Assembly: GCA_027491155.1 (NCBI GenBank)
Contig: JAIXWR010000043.1
Location: 62,001-126,000, forward strand
DNA from: Verrucomicrobiaceae bacterium
Lineage (GTDB): Bacteria; Verrucomicrobiota; Verrucomicrobiia; Verrucomicrobiales; Akkermansiaceae
Reading direction: 5' to 3'
DNA: 64,000 nucleotides
Positions 1 through 8,613 of the stretch are shown one piece after another. Below the pieces are notes generated by a model. It was given only the letters and a program-made list of their open reading frames with translations. It was not told the DNA's origin and did not search any database. The translations under genes were made by a program, and so were the position numbers. Numbering within the stretch: the first letter of the stretch is position 1; each line of letters begins with the position of its first letter.

Positions 1-1
1 C

Positions 2-2107
2 GGCCTGGCCGACTACCTCGCCCCGGCGAAGATGCTGGAAGCCGGCGGCCGGACTTTCCCGATCGAGACCTTCTACCGCGCCGATCGCCCGAAGATCAAC
101 GACCGCCGCGGCGGCCCTCCGGTGGAGACGCCGGTCTGGGAAAAGATCGCCGCCGTGTGCAAGGAAGCGCTAGCCCTGCCCGAGCCCGGCGACGTGCTGT
201 GCTTCCTGCCCGGCATGCACGAGATCCGCAAGACGGTGGAGACGCTCGAGAATGCCTCCTTCACCCGCGGCCACGACATTTTCCCGCTCCACGGCGGCCT
301 GCCTCCCGCCGCCCAGGAGGCCGCCGTCTCGCCCGGCAAGCGGCCGAAGATCATCGTCTCCACCAACGTCGCCGAAACCTCGCTGACCATCGAAGGCGTG
401 CGCACCGTGATCGACGCCGGCCTGGCCCGGGAGGCCTGCTTCGACCCGCGCCGCGGCATCGACACCCTGCTGATCCGCAAAATTTCCCGCGCCTCCGCCG
501 AGCAGCGCGCCGGACGTGCCGGCCGCACCGGACCCGGCCGCGCGTTCCGGCTGTGGAGCGAAAGCGAGCACGCGCGCCGCGAGGCCTTCGACGCCCCGGA
601 GGTCCGCCGCGTCGATCTCGCGGAGGTGGTGCTGCTGCTGAAATCCGCCGGCATTTCCGAAGTCCGCGACTTCCGCTGGCTCGATGCGCCGACCGAGGAA
701 AGCCTGCTCCGCGCGGAGTCGCTGCTGCACGATCTCGGCGCGCTCGATGCCGCCGGCGCCCTCACCGACGAAGGCCGCGCGATGGCTTCGCTGCCGCTCG
801 AACCTCGCTACGCCCGGCTGATGCTCGCGGGCGTCGAGCAAGGCTGCGTCGCCGAGATGGCCTTCATTGCCGCCGCCGTGCAGGGAGAAGGGATCTTCGC
901 GTCCAAGCGCGGCGGGATCAGCCGCAAGGACTTCGTGTTCCAAGGCGACGCCAGCGACTTCGAGGCCGAGTGGCGGGCCTTCGACTCGGCCGCCGGGATG
1001 GACTTCGATGCCCGCCGCTGCGCCCCGCTCGGCATCCACGGCCGCGGCGCGCGGGAGATCGCGCAGGGCTTCGAGCGCTTGCAAAAGCTCGCCCTCCAGC
1101 GCGGCTGGCCTTGGGAAGGCGTCGATTTCGCCCAGCGCCGCGAAGCCGTCGGCCGCGCCATGCTCGCGTCCTTCAGCGACCGGCTCGGCGTGCGCTTCGG
1201 CGAGGCCACGCTTTCCTGCCGGGTGGTCGGAAAGCGCAAGGGCAAGCTCGATGACGAGAGCTGCGCGAAGCAAGCAGCCGCCTTCGTCGCCGCGGAGATG
1301 ACCGAGGTCGAAGGCCGCGAGGTCATCGTCCAGCTCCGCCGCGCCACCGCGATCGATCCCGCCTGGCTGAAGGAGCTGTTCCCGGACGACTTCACCCTCA
1401 GCGACGGTGCGGCCTACGATGAACCTCGTAGAAGGGTCGTCTCGCGCAAGGAGACCCGTTTCCGCGACCTGGTGCTGGAGTCGAAGGAGAGCGACCACAA
1501 CGTCAACCTCGACGCCGCCGCGGAGATCCTGGCCGCCCGCGTATTGTCCGGCGAGCTGGTGCTGAAATGCTGGGACGCCTCGGTCGACCAATGGTGCGCG
1601 CGTCTTTCCGCGCTCGGCCAGTGGATGCCGGACCTCGGCCTGCCCGGCTGGTCGGAGGACGACCGCGTCGCCGCCGTCGCGCAGATCTGCCACGGCGCGG
1701 TGGCCTACAAGGACATCAAGGAGCGGCAGGTCTGGAACGTCCTGCGCGAGTGGCTGAGCCACAACCAGCGCGCGGACCTCGACCGCCACGCGCCGGAGCG
1801 CATCACGCTGGCCAACGGCCAGAGCGCCAAGATCACCTACGAGGTCGGCAAGGACCCGTGGATCGGCCTGCGGGTGCGCGATCTTTTCGGCGTGTGGCAA
1901 ACGCCGACGATCGCCGGCGGCCGGGTCCCGCTGCTGGTCCACATCCTGGCCCCGAACATGCGGCCCTGGCAGATGACCAAGGACCTCGCCAGCTTCTGGG
2001 CGAGCGGTTACGCGGCGATGAAGAAGGACCTGGCCGGCCGCTATCCGAAGCAACCCTGGCCCGACGACCCGAAGGCATGGCTTGCCGCGGGCGGCGGGAA
2101 ACGCTGA
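2..2107 (+). CDS. hrpB: ATP-dependent helicase HrpB, 3' part (5' end outside window)
   Basis: DExH-box RNA helicase-like ATPase of the HrpB family. The reading frame is open from the first bases of the window, so the N-terminal Walker A and DEAH motifs lie upstream and cannot be seen. What remains shows the second RecA-like domain, with motif V around STNVAETSLTIEG and motif VI at QRAGRAGRTGPGR, then the HA2-like helical domain. The HrpB-specific C-terminal domain follows, with the conserved stretch GRVPLLVHILAPNMRPWQ and the end motif GRYPKQPWPDDP. Together these separate it from HrpA. The cellular role of HrpB is poorly defined in most bacteria. The next gene starts 9 bases after the stop, so the two are probably cotranscribed. 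Confidence 0.93.
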   Translation, partial: GLADYLAPAKMLEAGGRTFPIETFYRADRPKINDRRGGPPVETPVWEKIAAVCKEALALPEPGDVLCFLPGMHEIRKTVETLENASFTRGHDIFPLHGGLPPAAQEAAVSPGKRPKIIVSTNVAETSLTIEGVRTVIDAGLAREACFDPRRGIDTLLIRKISRASAEQRAGRAGRTGPGRAFRLWSESEHARREAFDAPEVRRVDLAEVVLLLKSAGISEVRDFRWLDAPTEESLLRAESLLHDLGALDAAGALTDEGRAMASLPLEPRYARLMLAGVEQGCVAEMAFIAAAVQGEGIFASKRGGISRKDFVFQGDASDFEAEWRAFDSAAGMDFDARRCAPLGIHGRGAREIAQGFERLQKLALQRGWPWEGVDFAQRREAVGRAMLASFSDRLGVRFGEATLSCRVVGKRKGKLDDESCAKQAAAFVAAEMTEVEGREVIVQLRRATAIDPAWLKELFPDDFTLSDGAAYDEPRRRVVSRKETRFRDLVLESKESDHNVNLDAAAEILAARVLSGELVLKCWDASVDQWCARLSALGQWMPDLGLPGWSEDDRVAAVAQICHGAVAYKDIKERQVWNVLREWLSHNQRADLDRHAPERITLANGQSAKITYEVGKDPWIGLRVRDLFGVWQTPTIAGGRVPLLVHILAPNMRPWQMTKDLASFWASGYAAMKKDLAGRYPKQPWPDDPKAWLAAGGGKR

Positions 2108-2116
2108 CCTGAGGCC

Positions 2117-2668
2117 GTGATCTGGAAGGTCGTCATCATTCTCGCCCTGCTGCCCGTGGTCGGGGCATGGCTCGCGCGGCACTGGTTCTGGACCCGGGCC
2201 AGCTTGCAAGGACTTCGCCGCGACTGCGGGATCACGGTGCGCGAGTTCCGGCAGCGCCTCGGCCTGCCGCCCGGCCGGCGGGGCAACGAGTCCCACGCCG
2301 CGGCGCTTGGCAACGCGCTGCGCGAATGCGGCCTCGCCCTGATGGAGCGCGAAGGCAGCAAGCTCGCCAAGGCCCGCGTGACCGGCGGCCACGTCACCCG
2401 CGTCCTGCCGGCACTGGCCGGCGTCGGCGTGGTGCTGGGCGTTCTTTCGCACCGCATCCCCAACGTCTGGGCCGCCCTCGCCATCGCGCTGGCACTCGTG
2501 GCGGCGTGGACCCTCAAGCGGCTCACCGGCATGGCCGTCGAGTGGCGCGCCGTGGCCCGCGGCAGCGAGGTTTTGAAAGCCACCCGCGCGCTGAAGCGGG
2601 CCGACGACGAGGAGGAGGTCATCCGCTGCGCCAAAGCCAGCGTTTGGAGCACGGTGTGGCCGTTTTAG
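2117..2668 (+). CDS. hypothetical membrane protein, 183 aa
   Basis: I do not recognise a family. The protein opens with a hydrophobic segment (about residues 3-20) and has two closely spaced hydrophobic helices at about 95-138, with a charged loop between the first and the pair. The C-terminal 45 residues are charged and probably cytoplasmic. The start is GTG, 9 bases after the hrpB stop, which suggests translation from the same transcript. Codon use matches the neighbours. Function unknown. Confidence 0.7.
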   Translation: MIWKVVIILALLPVVGAWLARHWFWTRASLQGLRRDCGITVREFRQRLGLPPGRRGNESHAAALGNALRECGLALMEREGSKLAKARVTGGHVTRVLPALAGVGVVLGVLSHRIPNVWAALAIALALVAAWTLKRLTGMAVEWRAVARGSEVLKATRALKRADDEEEVIRCAKASVWSTVWPF

Positions 2669-2793
2669 AAGTAGCACGACGTTGCACGTTGTGATCCGGG
2701 GGGGTCGCCACGCCGGGGTGATACGCAGCTGCCATCAGCGATCCGCCGCACCCCGCCGCAACTTGCAAAGTTGCTCTACTTCGCTCCGCGGAC

Positions 2794-5700
2794 TCAATCG
2801 GCTGTCACCCGGAGGAAGAGCTTCGGAGCTGTTAGAGGCGCGGCTGCACTCAAGGTCACCGTAACGCTCTGCTTCCCACCGCCGAGGTCACTGACTGTTT
2901 CGGTCACCGCAAGGTCTTCCGACCAACCATTCAGATCCGGCGAGGTCCAGACCTTGTAATCGAGACCGGTCAACGCGGGGTCGCGGCGGGTGTAGGTGAA
3001 GGTCGCCGTCGCGCGCTGCAAACCCGCGGTGATCGGACTCACCGACGCCCCGTCATCCGGGTCCAGCCCGAAGGCATACTCGCTCCAGTTGTCCATGCCG
3101 TCCTTGTCGGGATCGGCGGTCGGCAAACGGTTGGCCGCACCCGTGAGCGAGGGATGAAGCGCAAGCCACTCGTCAAAGGGATCCGCCTCCCCGAAGCCCG
3201 GCGTTCCACCCATCACGCCCGCCGTCCAATTCGCGGGACTTTCCGGCGAAGCAGCGAGGTCGATGACCCGCAGCGACGGCCCCGTGCCATCGGCCGCGAC
3301 CGGCCACGGCGCGAGATCGCTGTAGGTGAAATCGAACACGGTGCTGCCGGAGTCATCGTTCAACTTGACCCGCTCGCCGGCATTGCTCAGCGCCGTGGCA
3401 TTGGCGAAGACCCCGGCCACCCGTCCGGCGGCGGCACTGCCGTAAACAGCGGTGAACGCGGCAAGGTTCCGCACCACCAGCACCCGCTGCCCCGGCCCGA
3501 GCGTCGTGATCGCGGAACCGGTGAAGGTGAAGTCCACACCTTCGCTGAAACTCACCCCCGTCAGGTCGAGCGTCACTGTGGAGGACTGGTTGTAGAGCTC
3601 GATGAACTCCGCCAAGCCGTCGCCCGTCGGATGATAGTGAAGCTCGGACACCCGCAGATGGAGCTGGGCATCGGAAGGATCGCCCACATAACTCGTGCTG
3701 TCGCGCAGCGCACCGACCGCGTCCCGCAGCTCCACCGTTTCGCCGAAATTCGACAAGCCGCCGGAGTAAGGCCCCGTGACGAGCAGGCCCTGCCCCCCGG
3801 TCGGGGCGGTGGTCCGGTTCCGGAAGGCTCCGGTCGCCGGGCTGACATGCAGGCTCTCCCCCGCCGGCACCACCGTGCCGCCCGGGAAGACAAAGGTGAC
3901 ACCGCCGCTCAACTGCCAGCCGGAGACATCCAGCGCCACGGCGTGCGGGTTGGTGAGCTTGATGTATTCCTGATCCTGGTTGTTGCTCGCCGGGTTGTAG
4001 TCCAGGCCGGTGAACTGAAGCGACAGCACCGCCGACTGGGCGGGCGGGATCAAAGGTTCCGGCGACGAGGGCCCGAAGAGGTTCACATAAAGATCCTGCC
4101 GCCGCTCGTTGAACTCCGCGACCAGGGCCGTGCGGTCCACGTTCAACACGGGGTCGATGCGGTTCTCCAGCCGCTGCGCCTCGGGCTCGAACCAGACACC
4201 GGGACTCGAGGGCGAGGTCTTGTAGTATTGATCCATCAGGCTCCGCGTCCGGCGCAGGATCATCGCGCGGATCCGCGGGTTGTTGTGCACCGCGTCGAAC
4301 AGCACGTTCCACTGCAGGGAATTCGGGTTCTTGTGCTGGGCATCGCCCCAGAACGGGTGCTTGGCCTCGTTGCCGGCGGCCTCGCCGATGCCGAAGGTGA
4401 AGTCCTTGTCCCAGGGAAAGATCGACCACTCCCCGCTGCCCAGCGTGTCGCGGTAGAGGTAGAAGTTCTTCCGCGTGTCGTCGGTGTCCTGAACGATGAC
4501 CTGGGCCGCCAGGTAGTTGACGACCTGCGGCACGTTGAGGCGGTCGAAGAGGAAGAGATTGCGCGCCGCGGTCTCCGGCGCGGTGTGAACCAGGCTGCCC
4601 GTGTTCTCGATGTTCGTTCCCGACAGCGATTGCTTCAGCCCGGCGATCAAGGCGGTGAGGTCGGAGAAGTCCTCGTTCTCCCGGGTCTTCTTCTCGATCC
4701 CCGTTTCGGTGTCGTTGAGCGCCGGCCGGAGGTTGGCGCGCTGCACGAACTTGTAGAGCGCCCCGCCCGCGGGGAGACCCTGCCGCTTCAGGAAGTCGTC
4801 GTTCACCTGTTCGATGTGGATGCCCACCCGGTCGTAAGCGCCGTTCAAGCGAAGCTGGACGGGAAACGCCTGGCTCGCCGGACTGCCGGAAAGCCGCAGC
4901 AGGTCGAAGGCGATGGGCTGGCGCAGATACGAGGGGTCGCTGCCCTGCGCGTTGAGGTTGACCTCGCCGACCTTGGGCACCGCGGGGTCGTATTCGAAGG
5001 CCTCGTTCTGGTTGAAGTCGAACTTCTGCGAGCCGGTGTTGGTGAAGCCGCCGCGCTGGCGGACGAAGATGTTGTCGTGGAATGCACCCTCGTAAAAGAA
5101 ACTCGCCCGCGCCCCGGTGCGGTTGCGGGAATTCGTCACGTCCTGCGTGAACCAGTGATAGACCGGCAGGTTTCCCGGAATGCCCGTCTGCCCGACCACC
5201 GTGCCGCGGTATTCGGCGGATTGGTTGGTGCCCTCGCGGTCGAGAAAGGTCGGCTCCCGCCAGGTGTTGGAAGAGACGTCGGTCGCCACCACCCGCCAGC
5301 GCACCATCTGGCCCGGCGTCGATGCGGATGCGGGGATGGTCGCGGTGTAGATGCCGTTGCCCGTGGTGCTCATCGCCACGGCCACTTCCGCCCCGTACAT
5401 CACGCGGTAGTAAAGGGTCACGCTTGAGACCGCGGCGAAGCGGGGCGCAACCGCGGCCTCCACCTTGATCGCCTGCCCGCCGCCGGGAATCAGCGGGGTA
5501 TGGGTCAGCGAGTTGATCGCCGGCCCCGGCGTGAAATTCCCGGCGTTCGCCGTGCCCGGCGTGTTGGAAAGCAGGTAGCCGGTGCCGCTCGACACCGCCG
5601 TTGCGGTCAGGCGCGGCTTGCAGACCAGGTCGCTGCTGCCGCTGCTGCGGTTCATCAGATGAATGGCCAGCACGTTGCCTCCGGTCTGCAGCGCACCGAG

Positions 5701-6585
5701 AAGGGTGGAAAGATCCGTGACCTCCCCGCTGTCCAGCGCCGAGGTGTGGTTGATTGAAGAGATGCTGTTCCAAACCGGAACCGCCGGAGCCCCCGCGCTG
5801 CGCGCCACCTCCACCCCGTTGATCCACGCCACGAAGGCATCGTCATATTGCATCTCCAGCGTCAGCCCCGACAGCGACGCGGCGTTCGCCACCTGGAACG
5901 GGATCCGCACATACACCCCGACGGTTCCGACCGGCACGAAGGTCCCGATCAGCGGCTGGTATTCCGACTTGGTGTCGTAGCCGATCCCCGGCAGCAGCGG
6001 CTGGCCATTATTCTGAGAAACGAAAAGGGAACCGGGATTGGTGAACGAGAGGCCCCGCCACGCGTTCCCGATGTCGGCGGCCGGAACGTGATAGGACAGC
6101 GGGCTGGTGCCACCGACCAGACCCTCGATGCTGCCTGCCGAGCCGTAGGAGACATCGGGCAACTGCGGCGGAAAGACGGGGCTGAAGCTGCTGACCGCGG
6201 CACCGGAGGGATTGATGAGCGCGAGAAACTCGCCCGCCGCGTTCAGCGAGAAGTTCGTGTGCAGGTTCGCTCCCGGAACCCGTCGGTTTTTTCCGGAAGC
6301 GAACACAAGCAGCCTCGCCCCCGGCGCGAGGCTGACCGAGGGAAAGCGCCACGGCTCTTCCAGACTGGCGAGATCGCCCAAACCCCAGCCGGTGAGATCG
6401 ACCGGGCTTGCATCCGGATTGTGAATCTCGATCCAATCGCTCTCGTCACCGTCCTCGTCCTTCAAGCCGGTGACATTGCTCGCGAGGAACTCCGAGATGT
6501 AAGGAGCCGCCTTCAGCGCTCCGCCCGCAAGCGAGAGAAAGAGACCGAAAACACATGGCAAAAGGGCGGTGCGGGTTGGCTTCAT
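2794..6585 (-). CDS. secreted lamin-tail / CotH-domain protein
   Basis: Large secreted protein of 1263 aa. I chose the ATG at 6585 because an AGGAG ribosome site lies 9 bases upstream and a clean signal peptide follows (MKPTRTALLPCVFGLFLSL, ending near ALKAAP); a longer frame upstream has neither. After the signal comes a lamin-tail domain (YISEFLASNVTG, DWIEIHNP, about 25-130). A CotH-like module follows in the middle, seen as the FVRQRGGFTNTGSQKFDF region and WSIFPWDKDFTFG; CotH proteins are atypical protein kinases. Two more lamin-tail-like beta-sandwiches lie near 870 and 985. The C terminus has a calcium-type DPDKDGMDNWSEYAFG motif and ends LFLRVTAD, resembling the tails of two repeat proteins later in the window. 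A 110-base gap separates it from lnt. Substrate unknown. Confidence 0.85.
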   Translation of the reverse strand: MKPTRTALLPCVFGLFLSLAGGALKAAPYISEFLASNVTGLKDEDGDESDWIEIHNPDASPVDLTGWGLGDLASLEEPWRFPSVSLAPGARLLVFASGKNRRVPGANLHTNFSLNAAGEFLALINPSGAAVSSFSPVFPPQLPDVSYGSAGSIEGLVGGTSPLSYHVPAADIGNAWRGLSFTNPGSLFVSQNNGQPLLPGIGYDTKSEYQPLIGTFVPVGTVGVYVRIPFQVANAASLSGLTLEMQYDDAFVAWINGVEVARSAGAPAVPVWNSISSINHTSALDSGEVTDLSTLLGALQTGGNVLAIHLMNRSSGSSDLVCKPRLTATAVSSGTGYLLSNTPGTANAGNFTPGPAINSLTHTPLIPGGGQAIKVEAAVAPRFAAVSSVTLYYRVMYGAEVAVAMSTTGNGIYTATIPASASTPGQMVRWRVVATDVSSNTWREPTFLDREGTNQSAEYRGTVVGQTGIPGNLPVYHWFTQDVTNSRNRTGARASFFYEGAFHDNIFVRQRGGFTNTGSQKFDFNQNEAFEYDPAVPKVGEVNLNAQGSDPSYLRQPIAFDLLRLSGSPASQAFPVQLRLNGAYDRVGIHIEQVNDDFLKRQGLPAGGALYKFVQRANLRPALNDTETGIEKKTRENEDFSDLTALIAGLKQSLSGTNIENTGSLVHTAPETAARNLFLFDRLNVPQVVNYLAAQVIVQDTDDTRKNFYLYRDTLGSGEWSIFPWDKDFTFGIGEAAGNEAKHPFWGDAQHKNPNSLQWNVLFDAVHNNPRIRAMILRRTRSLMDQYYKTSPSSPGVWFEPEAQRLENRIDPVLNVDRTALVAEFNERRQDLYVNLFGPSSPEPLIPPAQSAVLSLQFTGLDYNPASNNQDQEYIKLTNPHAVALDVSGWQLSGGVTFVFPGGTVVPAGESLHVSPATGAFRNRTTAPTGGQGLLVTGPYSGGLSNFGETVELRDAVGALRDSTSYVGDPSDAQLHLRVSELHYHPTGDGLAEFIELYNQSSTVTLDLTGVSFSEGVDFTFTGSAITTLGPGQRVLVVRNLAAFTAVYGSAAAGRVAGVFANATALSNAGERVKLNDDSGSTVFDFTYSDLAPWPVAADGTGPSLRVIDLAASPESPANWTAGVMGGTPGFGEADPFDEWLALHPSLTGAANRLPTADPDKDGMDNWSEYAFGLDPDDGASVSPITAGLQRATATFTYTRRDPALTGLDYKVWTSPDLNGWSEDLAVTETVSDLGGGKQSVTVTLSAAAPLTAPKLFLRVTAD

Positions 6586-6695
6586 CGCGATGGGCTCCTG
6601 GGGGTCATCCGGAACCTTGCCGTCCGAAAGCCCGCCACGCGCAACAAAGCGCAGTTTCAGACCCATTTCGAAACAAAAAATCCAACCGACTGCGA

Positions 6696-8465
6696 TCAAC
6701 GAGCCAATCGGAACCGCAGTGACATTGCGAAACCCGCGAGCGCCAGCCCGATCACGCCCCAGTCGCCAATGATTGCATAGAGCGTCAGAGGCGGATTCCT
6801 CGGGATGTCGATCTCCGCCAGCAGATGCCCGCGGGTGAAATGGCTGCCCTTCTCATCGCGCAGCTCCTGCGTCGCGCCGCCGTCCGGATGCACCGTCAGA
6901 CCGGTCGCGGTGAGCGCCGCGCTGACCCCGGTGTTCGCGCAGCGCAGCATCGGCCGGCGCAGCTCGATCGCCCGGAACCGCGCATTCGCGAAATGCTGCG
7001 CGGCCCCCGGGCTCTCCTTGAACCAGCCGTCGTTGGTGACGTTGACGATGAGCTGCGGCCCGCCGCGGACGAACTTCCGCAGCAGGCGCGGCACGCTGTC
7101 CTCGAAGCACACCGACGGGATCAGGCCGACCTTCTCGCCGCGGATGTCCGTCATCACCGGGTCCAGGCTCTCGCCCTTGCTGAAAGCCCCGCCGTATTCG
7201 ACGCCGGCCTGCTGCTCGTAGATCTTCGCGAGGAAGGGCAGCGATTCGACCAGCGGGATGTACTCGCCGAAGATCACCAGATGCCGCTTGCGGAAGGTTT
7301 GCAGGGAGCCATCGGGTGGCATCACGACGAGCGAGTTCCAGACCCGGGCGTCCTCCTTCATCATGTAGCCGCCCTCGACCTCCACGCCTTCCATCTCGTT
7401 GAGCCCCATCACCAGCGTGAACGCGCCGGCCTCGCGGACGCGGTCCACGGTGATGAGATTCTCTTTCGCCATCGCCCAACCGCCGTCGTCGGTCCGCAGC
7501 ACCCTGCCCGACAGCGCGGTCTCCGGCCAGACGATCCAATCCGGCGTCTTCAGCTCGATCCCGCCCTCGTTCCCCTCTCCCATCGCCCGCTCCAGGCGCT
7601 GCTGGTCCTCCTCCGCGATCTTCGCCAGCGCGCCGAGGGTATCATCCTCGTAGGCGACGTGGATCTCGGTCGCGCTCCACAATTGCCGGCTCGCTTCCTG
7701 CGGGATGTTGAGCTGGACCATCAGCGCCTTGAGCCGGATCGACTCCCCCTTCCCGACGGTGGAAATCCGATAAATCCCGTAGCTTGCAACGACCGCCATC
7801 AGCAACGCGGCGAGCCCGAAGTCGAAGTGCGGCCGCAGCCTGCCCTCGCGCGCGCCGCGGGCCAGCCGTCGCCCCGCCTGGACGATCACCGCTTGCAGGA
7901 AAACCGGCAGGATCGACAAGCCGAGCGCACCGAACAGATCCGCCGCCTGGGCGATCACCGGCGTTTCGTGGAAGGCGACACCGAGCGTGTTCCAGCCGAA
8001 GCCGGTGAACAGCCAGCCGCGCAGCCATTCGAGGCCGGTCCACACCGCGGCACAGGCGAAGGCGTGGCGCAGGCTGCGGAACGACACTGCCCAGCGGTTC
8101 TCCGGCAATCCCGGCAGCGGGATGATGGTCGATTCCCGCCACGGATTGCCCAGGGTCGCCGCGAACAGCGCCCACATCGCCGGAAACAAGGCGAGATAGG
8201 CCGAAAGCGCCATCCAACCCGCGCCGCTGACCGTCCTCAGCCACGCGAGGTTCGGCAGGAAGAACGCCAGACCTGTTAGAAAGCCGAGCAGCGCCGCCGT
8301 CCGCTTCCTTCGCTTCTCGCGCAGCGTCCAGAGCGCAACCAGCAGCGGGATGAAGACCACCCAGACCAGGTCCCCAACGTCGAAAGGCGGGAACAGCAAG
8401 GCCATGCCGCCGCCCGTGGCGAGGGCGGCCAGCAGGCGGAGCGGAAGTCGGTTGGAGCGATTCAT
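6696..8465 (-). CDS. lnt: apolipoprotein N-acyltransferase
   Basis: Transfers the third acyl chain onto the N-terminal Cys of outer-membrane lipoproteins in the inner membrane. The 589-aa protein has several hydrophobic helices in the first 230 residues, then a periplasmic nitrilase-like domain. The catalytic triad is visible as Glu315 (WPETALSG), Lys393 (FRKRHLVIFGEYIPL) and Cys453 (GLIPSVCFEDSVP), followed by the family motif NVTNDGWF. A final hydrophobic helix closes the protein. The length is slightly above the usual 500-550 because of a charged insertion near 280-305. The start at 8465 directly abuts a REP palindrome; frames extending further upstream would translate the REP, so the MNRSN start is preferred. 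Presence of Lnt fits a Gram-negative envelope. Confidence 0.95.
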   Translation of the reverse strand: MNRSNRLPLRLLAALATGGGMALLFPPFDVGDLVWVVFIPLLVALWTLREKRRKRTAALLGFLTGLAFFLPNLAWLRTVSGAGWMALSAYLALFPAMWALFAATLGNPWRESTIIPLPGLPENRWAVSFRSLRHAFACAAVWTGLEWLRGWLFTGFGWNTLGVAFHETPVIAQAADLFGALGLSILPVFLQAVIVQAGRRLARGAREGRLRPHFDFGLAALLMAVVASYGIYRISTVGKGESIRLKALMVQLNIPQEASRQLWSATEIHVAYEDDTLGALAKIAEEDQQRLERAMGEGNEGGIELKTPDWIVWPETALSGRVLRTDDGGWAMAKENLITVDRVREAGAFTLVMGLNEMEGVEVEGGYMMKEDARVWNSLVVMPPDGSLQTFRKRHLVIFGEYIPLVESLPFLAKIYEQQAGVEYGGAFSKGESLDPVMTDIRGEKVGLIPSVCFEDSVPRLLRKFVRGGPQLIVNVTNDGWFKESPGAAQHFANARFRAIELRRPMLRCANTGVSAALTATGLTVHPDGGATQELRDEKGSHFTRGHLLAEIDIPRNPPLTLYAIIGDWGVIGLALAGFAMSLRFRLAR

Positions 8466-8493
8466 GGAGTGCGGCGGCATGACGCCGCTGTGG
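8466..8493 (+). repeat. REP-like palindrome, GGAG family, left unit
   Basis: Begins GGAGT and folds as GCGGCG / CGCCGC around the six-base loop GCATGA. It is inverted relative to the unit at 8582-8609; 23 of 28 positions match. It touches the lnt start codon. The GGAG tetranucleotide followed by an imperfect hairpin is the classic REP layout. Confidence 0.7.
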
Positions 8494-8581
8494 CTGGGGG
8501 TGCGGCGAAAGTGAGAGGTTCGGCGGGAATCGCGGCTCGATGGGTCAGCGGGCGCAGAAGAGCTGCGAAACGCAACCGAAG

Positions 8582-8609
8582 CCAAAGCGCTGTCATGCCA
8601 GCGCACTCC
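8582..8609 (-). repeat. REP-like palindrome, GGAG family, right unit
   Basis: Read on the minus strand it begins GGAGT and folds as GCGCTG / CAGCGC around the same loop GCATGA. Its stem differs from the left unit by paired changes, so the fold is kept. It ends 4 bases from the stop codon of the phosphohexomutase gene. The two units and the roughly 88 bases between them fill nearly the whole 148-base gap between the two genes. Confidence 0.7.
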
Positions 8610-8613
8610 AAAG

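Noticed and set aside
2676-2694. CACGACGT / ACGTTGTG hairpin between convergent genes as terminator
   Set aside because: One mismatch in a short stem and no T run on either strand.
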